From: Semisulcospira habei
Taxonomy: Eukaryota; Mollusca; Gastropoda; Semisulcospiridae
DNA length: 64,000 bases
Direction: 5' to 3'
Assembly (NCBI GenBank): GCA_036245525.1
Contig: BTPG01000004.1
Span: 229,618,153 to 229,682,152 of the forward strand
The translations under genes were made by a program, and so were the position numbers. This document shows, one piece after another, positions 62,318 through 64,000 of this stretch; positions within the stretch are counted from its first letter, which is position 1, and each line of letters opens with the position of its first letter. The notes under the pieces were generated by a model. That model had not been told where the DNA came from, ran no database searches, and saw only the letters and a list, made by a program, of their open reading frames with translations.

Positions 62318-63350
62318 GTTACGTTTGTGGTTGTGTTATTCTTTTGAGAGCATATGTGTGTGTTAATAATAGAAAAGATCCGATATTCATTTGAGTTATT
62401 TTGGATAAGAATTACATACCTTTTTGGTAGGATTCATTTCTTTTGCTTGGAGAATTGCGATCCGGATTTCTGTTTTGTAGCTAAAATGACACTCCCCCAC
62501 CCGGGTCTGCCCTGGGGGACATGGGTGGGGTTAACTACTTTTTAGTTCCCAGGGTCACCTTGGTCAGCCCCACAGGTTGGGTTTCTCCCTCTATTCTGGG
62601 GCATGTGTTTCTGTCTACCCTTGGTCCATTCACCTGTATTTTTTTTTTTTAAACTCTCCCTACTGTCTGCGCTGCCTGTAGCTCTTGATATTGGATGTGT
62701 GTTGTTAAATGGTCTTAGCTTTATTTAGGCCCAATGTCGTAGGTTTATTTAACGTGTTGGACCGGCTGGCGACATACATTCAATATTCTGTTTAGTTGTT
62801 TTTTTTTTCTTCTTCTCACAAGCAGTGCAGGCACGTCCTGAGAAAGTCTTGTTGCTGTCGGGACGTTAGGCAATGTACAATCAATCTACGGACGCGTCTT
62901 TTCGTTACATTGTTGCTATAGTCCGACCTCGTTTGACCTAGAACGTTCTCGAAACGGCGCGATCATTCTAGTGACCTCAAATATAAATGTCAGAGTTGTT
63001 GGGAATATTTCGTAACATTGTTTTGAATTCGCCTAGACGTTAGTGGAAACTTCTGGATTTACGTTGATCTGCATTGTTCTTTTATATTGAACTGATATTA
63101 ATAGGTTTGGGTTTTTTTTTTCTGACTGGTTGTGTTGTGTGAATTTGCTGGATTATTCTGGAAATCTGTAATAGTATAAAAGATGGTGTTAGGAATGATA
63201 TGTGTGTACATTGTATGAGAGGCGCAGTGTGTCGAAAGTGTTGATGCATTGTAGAGGAGACAGTGCATCAGTGAGTGGAAGCATTTGTGGATGCATTGTG
63301 CTGAGATAGCATCGCTGCAATAAAATACTGTCGGAACTGTTACTCCAGTG
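62318..63350 (+). promoter_or_regulatory. LTR-like repeat, most complete copy, split by a SINE
   Basis: Unites the pieces found separately at 11.33 kb (GTTATTCTTTTGAGAGCATA...) and 1.9 kb (GAACGTTCTCGAAACGGCGC...). TATAAAAG is at 63175-63182 and AATAAA at 63319-63324, with GCAATAAAATACTGTCGGAA at the end. About 640 bp without the SINE. No internal retroviral region. The boundaries are not resolved. Confidence 0.45.
62494..62886 (+). mobile_element. SINE-like R (copy 10)
   Basis: CCCCCACCCGGGTCTGCCC to GACGTTAGGCAATGTACAAT plus CAATC, inserted in the LTR-like repeat between ATGACACTC and TACGGACGCGTC. The target duplication is not clear. Confidence 0.88.
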
Positions 63351-63504
63351 TGGTCTACAAACTTGTGCCACGTGTGACGAGTTGCAGCCGCTCGAGTGAA
63401 GTTTCTTTACAAAAACCCTACGTGCGTGCGTCTCAACTGGTGTGTTTACATCATACTACGACTACCACATAACATTGGGCAAAAGATTAAACAAAGGATT
63501 TTGT

Positions 63505-64000
63505 TTTCCTCCCTAGGTCACACGACCAGTCACCGTTTAGCGCAAACCGTACCATGTGACCATGATATAAAAACCCCTGTAGCGAAAAATGGCGGACGTT
63601 GTGTAGCCTTCTCGATAACGCATCTTGGATGCCAGTTTTGTTCTATAAAAGATCGCCAAACGTTCTAAAGTACAAAGTTACTTAGTGTTGTTCGAAACAA
63701 CAAGCACACTCAGTACTGGAGACGGCAACGTCATGAGTATTACTTCATAAGTCTGTTATGTATAAATGTATATTCCTTTGACGTCAGTCATGTCTGGCGT
63801 GATCCAGATCGCAAGATGTCTTCTTGATTTCTTTTACGAAAATACTGGAGGAATGAAAACAAATACGTTATTGGTCGGAGGGGTTCGCTGCATGGACCCT
63901 TGTAGGCCTACGGGAGGTCAAAGGAATCATTGTACCCCTCAGGCCTTCGGGGTACAATGATTCCTATGACCTCCCTCAGGCCTACAAAGGTCCGTGTAGC
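63505..64000 (+). repeat. Inverted partner of 14870-15360, with terminal hairpin
   Basis: GGTCACACGACCAGTCACCG, CCATGTGACCATGATATAAA, CATCTTGGATGCCAGTTTTG, TCTATAAAAGATCGCC, AGTCATGTCTGGCGTGATCC and TTATTGGTCGGAGGGGTTCG parallel the 15-kb repeat in opposite order. From 63893 a hairpin begins (GACCCTTGTAGGCCTACGGG..., inner arm GGAATCATTGTACCCC / GGGGTACAATGATTCC), and the window ends inside its second arm. Confidence 0.75.

Noticed and set aside
931..62886. SINE-like R treated as Pol III tRNA-derived
   Set aside because: No A or B box found in any of ten copies; only the retroposon tail and target duplications are supported.

Overview
This is repeat-dense eukaryotic DNA, most likely from a marine mollusc. 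That lineage is an inference from the mix of repeats: LINE tails of the GTTAAACCCC-(AACT)n type, a tRNA-derived SINE carrying the CTCCGGGTACTCTGG block, Polinton relics and very abundant foldback elements. There are no operons and no marker gene that would fix the species. Genes have introns, and most long open frames belong to mobile elements.

The only plausible host genes are two paralogous C2H2 zinc-finger genes arranged head to head. Gene 1 is on the minus strand (9.27-13.35 kb, three visible exons). Gene 2 is on the plus strand (20.66-37.3 kb, with an intron of about 13.6 kb). Both share a short acidic exon, a leader, an array of ~21-residue repeats that mostly carry a psi-K-x-E (SUMO-acceptor-type) tetrapeptide, and C-terminal fingers. 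A SINE-like element has landed inside the finger exon of gene 2 and now supplies its stop codon. The finger array continues beyond it, out of frame.

Region by region. From 0 to 13.2 kb there is a minisatellite, LTR-like repeats, an RTE-like LINE with a clean target duplication, and many TTAA-bounded foldback elements. From 13.8 to 16.6 kb there is a composite inverted-repeat element. From 17 to 23.3 kb there are more foldbacks, a MULE transposase relic, LINE tails and two minisatellites. From 23.7 to 29.6 kb a LINE with an RNase H domain holds a five-deep nest: LINE, then SINE, then solo LTR, then hAT-like element, then solo LTR. From 29.9 to 33.3 kb there is a Polinton-gene fragment, then an L2/CR1-type LINE hit three times by the same SINE.

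From 38 to 60.3 kb lies a decayed Polinton/Maverick (adintovirus-like) element: the N-terminal half of a family B DNA polymerase, a packaging ATPase, membrane-type and capsid-like genes. It is broken up by a 2.5-kb satellite of 34-bp units, a 5.8-kb DNA transposon with a DDE-like protein (itself interrupted by a LINE), a 4.7-kb element with ~1.07-kb inverted termini, a SINE dimer, a foldback element and a 5'-truncated LINE. From 60.3 to 64 kb there are microsatellites, hairpins, an LTR-like repeat and an inverted partner of the 15-kb repeat.

The most unusual signals are: the TTAA foldback superfamily with several unrelated sequence families sharing one design; the 34-bp satellite whose monomer resembles the end of such an element; the two structured DNA transposons with 4-bp target duplications (GTAA and AGCT); and the psi-K-x-E repeat arrays of the zinc-finger pair.
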